A stretch of DNA of 64,000 bases from Xanthobacteraceae bacterium. Its GTDB lineage: Bacteria; Pseudomonadota; Alphaproteobacteria; Rhizobiales; Xanthobacteraceae. The stretch is taken from positions 1 through 64,000 of the forward strand of contig JARLIY010000171.1 in the NCBI GenBank assembly GCA_031291475.1, written 5' to 3'. The translations under genes were made by a program, and so were the position numbers. The notes beneath the pieces are model-generated. The model saw only the letters and a list, made by a program, of their open reading frames with translations. It did no database searches and had not been told where the DNA came from. Of this stretch, positions 63,663 to 64,000 are shown one piece after another; positions within the stretch are counted from its first letter, which is position 1; each line of letters starts with the position of its first letter.

Positions 63663-64000
63663 TTAGGCGATGCGGACGACGATTTTACCGAAATGCGCGC
63701 CGGCGGCCATGTGATGGAAGGCCGCCTTTACCTCATCGAAGCCGAAGACGCGATCGATCGCGGGCTTGATCTCGTTCGCCGCGATGGCGGCGTTCATCGC
63801 CTCGAACATCTGCATCGAGCCAACCGAAATGCCCTGGACGTTGGCGCGCTTTAAGAAGATCAGTCCCGGGTTGAGCTCGGTCGCGCCGCCGCTGACGCTG
63901 CCGATGATGCTGATTTTGCCGCCGAGGCGGATGGCGCCGAACGAGCGGGTGAGAGTGTCTTTGCCGCCCACTTCGAGCACGTGATCGACGCCGCGGCCGC
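63663..64000 (-). CDS. Zinc-type alcohol dehydrogenase, C-terminal part (partial)
   Basis: The frame is open to the window edge, so only about 112 C-terminal residues are seen. They form the end of the Rossmann domain of a medium-chain dehydrogenase (GGKISIIGSVSGGATELNPG), followed by IKPAIDRVFGFDEVKAAFHHM and a final GAHFGKIVVRIA. These enzymes oxidise alcohols or reduce quinones with NAD(P). The catalytic zinc site lies outside the window. It is convergent with the kinase gene, with 15 bases between. Confidence 0.88.
   Translation of the reverse strand, partial: GRGVDHVLEVGGKDTLTRSFGAIRLGGKISIIGSVSGGATELNPGLIFLKRANVQGISVGSMQMFEAMNAAIAANEIKPAIDRVFGFDEVKAAFHHMAAGAHFGKIVVRIA

Overview
The window is a GC-rich chromosomal segment of an alphaproteobacterium of the order Hyphomicrobiales (Rhizobiales). 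It is probably from the Bradyrhizobiaceae/Xanthobacteraceae neighbourhood. Evidence: the gene order ftsZ-lpxC-bamD-recN-ligA; a circularly permuted two-piece tmRNA gene; hflK-hflC-DUF2065-degP; fumC beside sspB, DUF4169 and RHH genes; a tRNA-His with A73 and no encoded G-1; and dispersed palindromic repeats of the kind common in this order. The species cannot be named from the sequence alone.

Layout. 1-8.7 kb: end of ftsZ, lpxC, bamD, recN, ligA, a tiny DUF3309 protein and an aminopeptidase P. 8.8-15 kb: prmA and an L,D-transpeptidase, separated by a complete 4,295-bp IS1-family transposon (9866-14160). It has perfect 25-bp inverted ends, an 8-bp target duplication and six passenger genes: an XRE/ImmA-IrrE regulator with an unknown partner, a HicA-like/HTH pair and two small proteins. 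15-26 kb: a UvrD/PcrA helicase carrying two in-frame repeat insertions, a thioesterase, a GlcD-type oxidase, a MetE-like protein and a large AsmA protein. 26-35 kb: RHH/DUF4169, fumC, sspB, the permuted ssrA gene, degP, DUF2065, hflC, hflK, folA and thyA. 35-46 kb: an outer-membrane protein remnant, an Ntn amidase, a Moco-carrier-like protein, a CoA-transferase, malonyl-CoA decarboxylase, VOC and SDR proteins, glpD and a polyamine-type ABC transporter. 46-57 kb: AsmA, DUF1194, an orphan 2Fe-2S subunit, pqqABCDE, a tandem pair of ABC solute-binding proteins and a second MetE-like protein. 57-64 kb: a GNAT/ATP-grasp fusion, tRNA-His, two phasins, a PdhS/PleC-like histidine kinase and the end of an alcohol dehydrogenase.

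How genes work together. lpxC and bamD serve the outer membrane; recN and ligA serve DNA repair. HflKC and DegP are envelope quality control. The tmRNA adds a peptide tag whose sequence SspB-type adaptors recognise, and here sspB sits directly beside ssrA. pqqABCDE makes the PQQ cofactor for periplasmic dehydrogenases. The phasins coat PHA granules, and one has a PhaR-like palindrome upstream.

The most unusual non-coding signal is a set of hairpins built from facing arrays of degenerate 7-base repeats. There is one before recN, and three in three sequence families around the tmRNA gene, one of them inside its precursor loop. Coordinates and reading frames are read directly from the sequence; functions rest on motif recognition from memory, without database searches.
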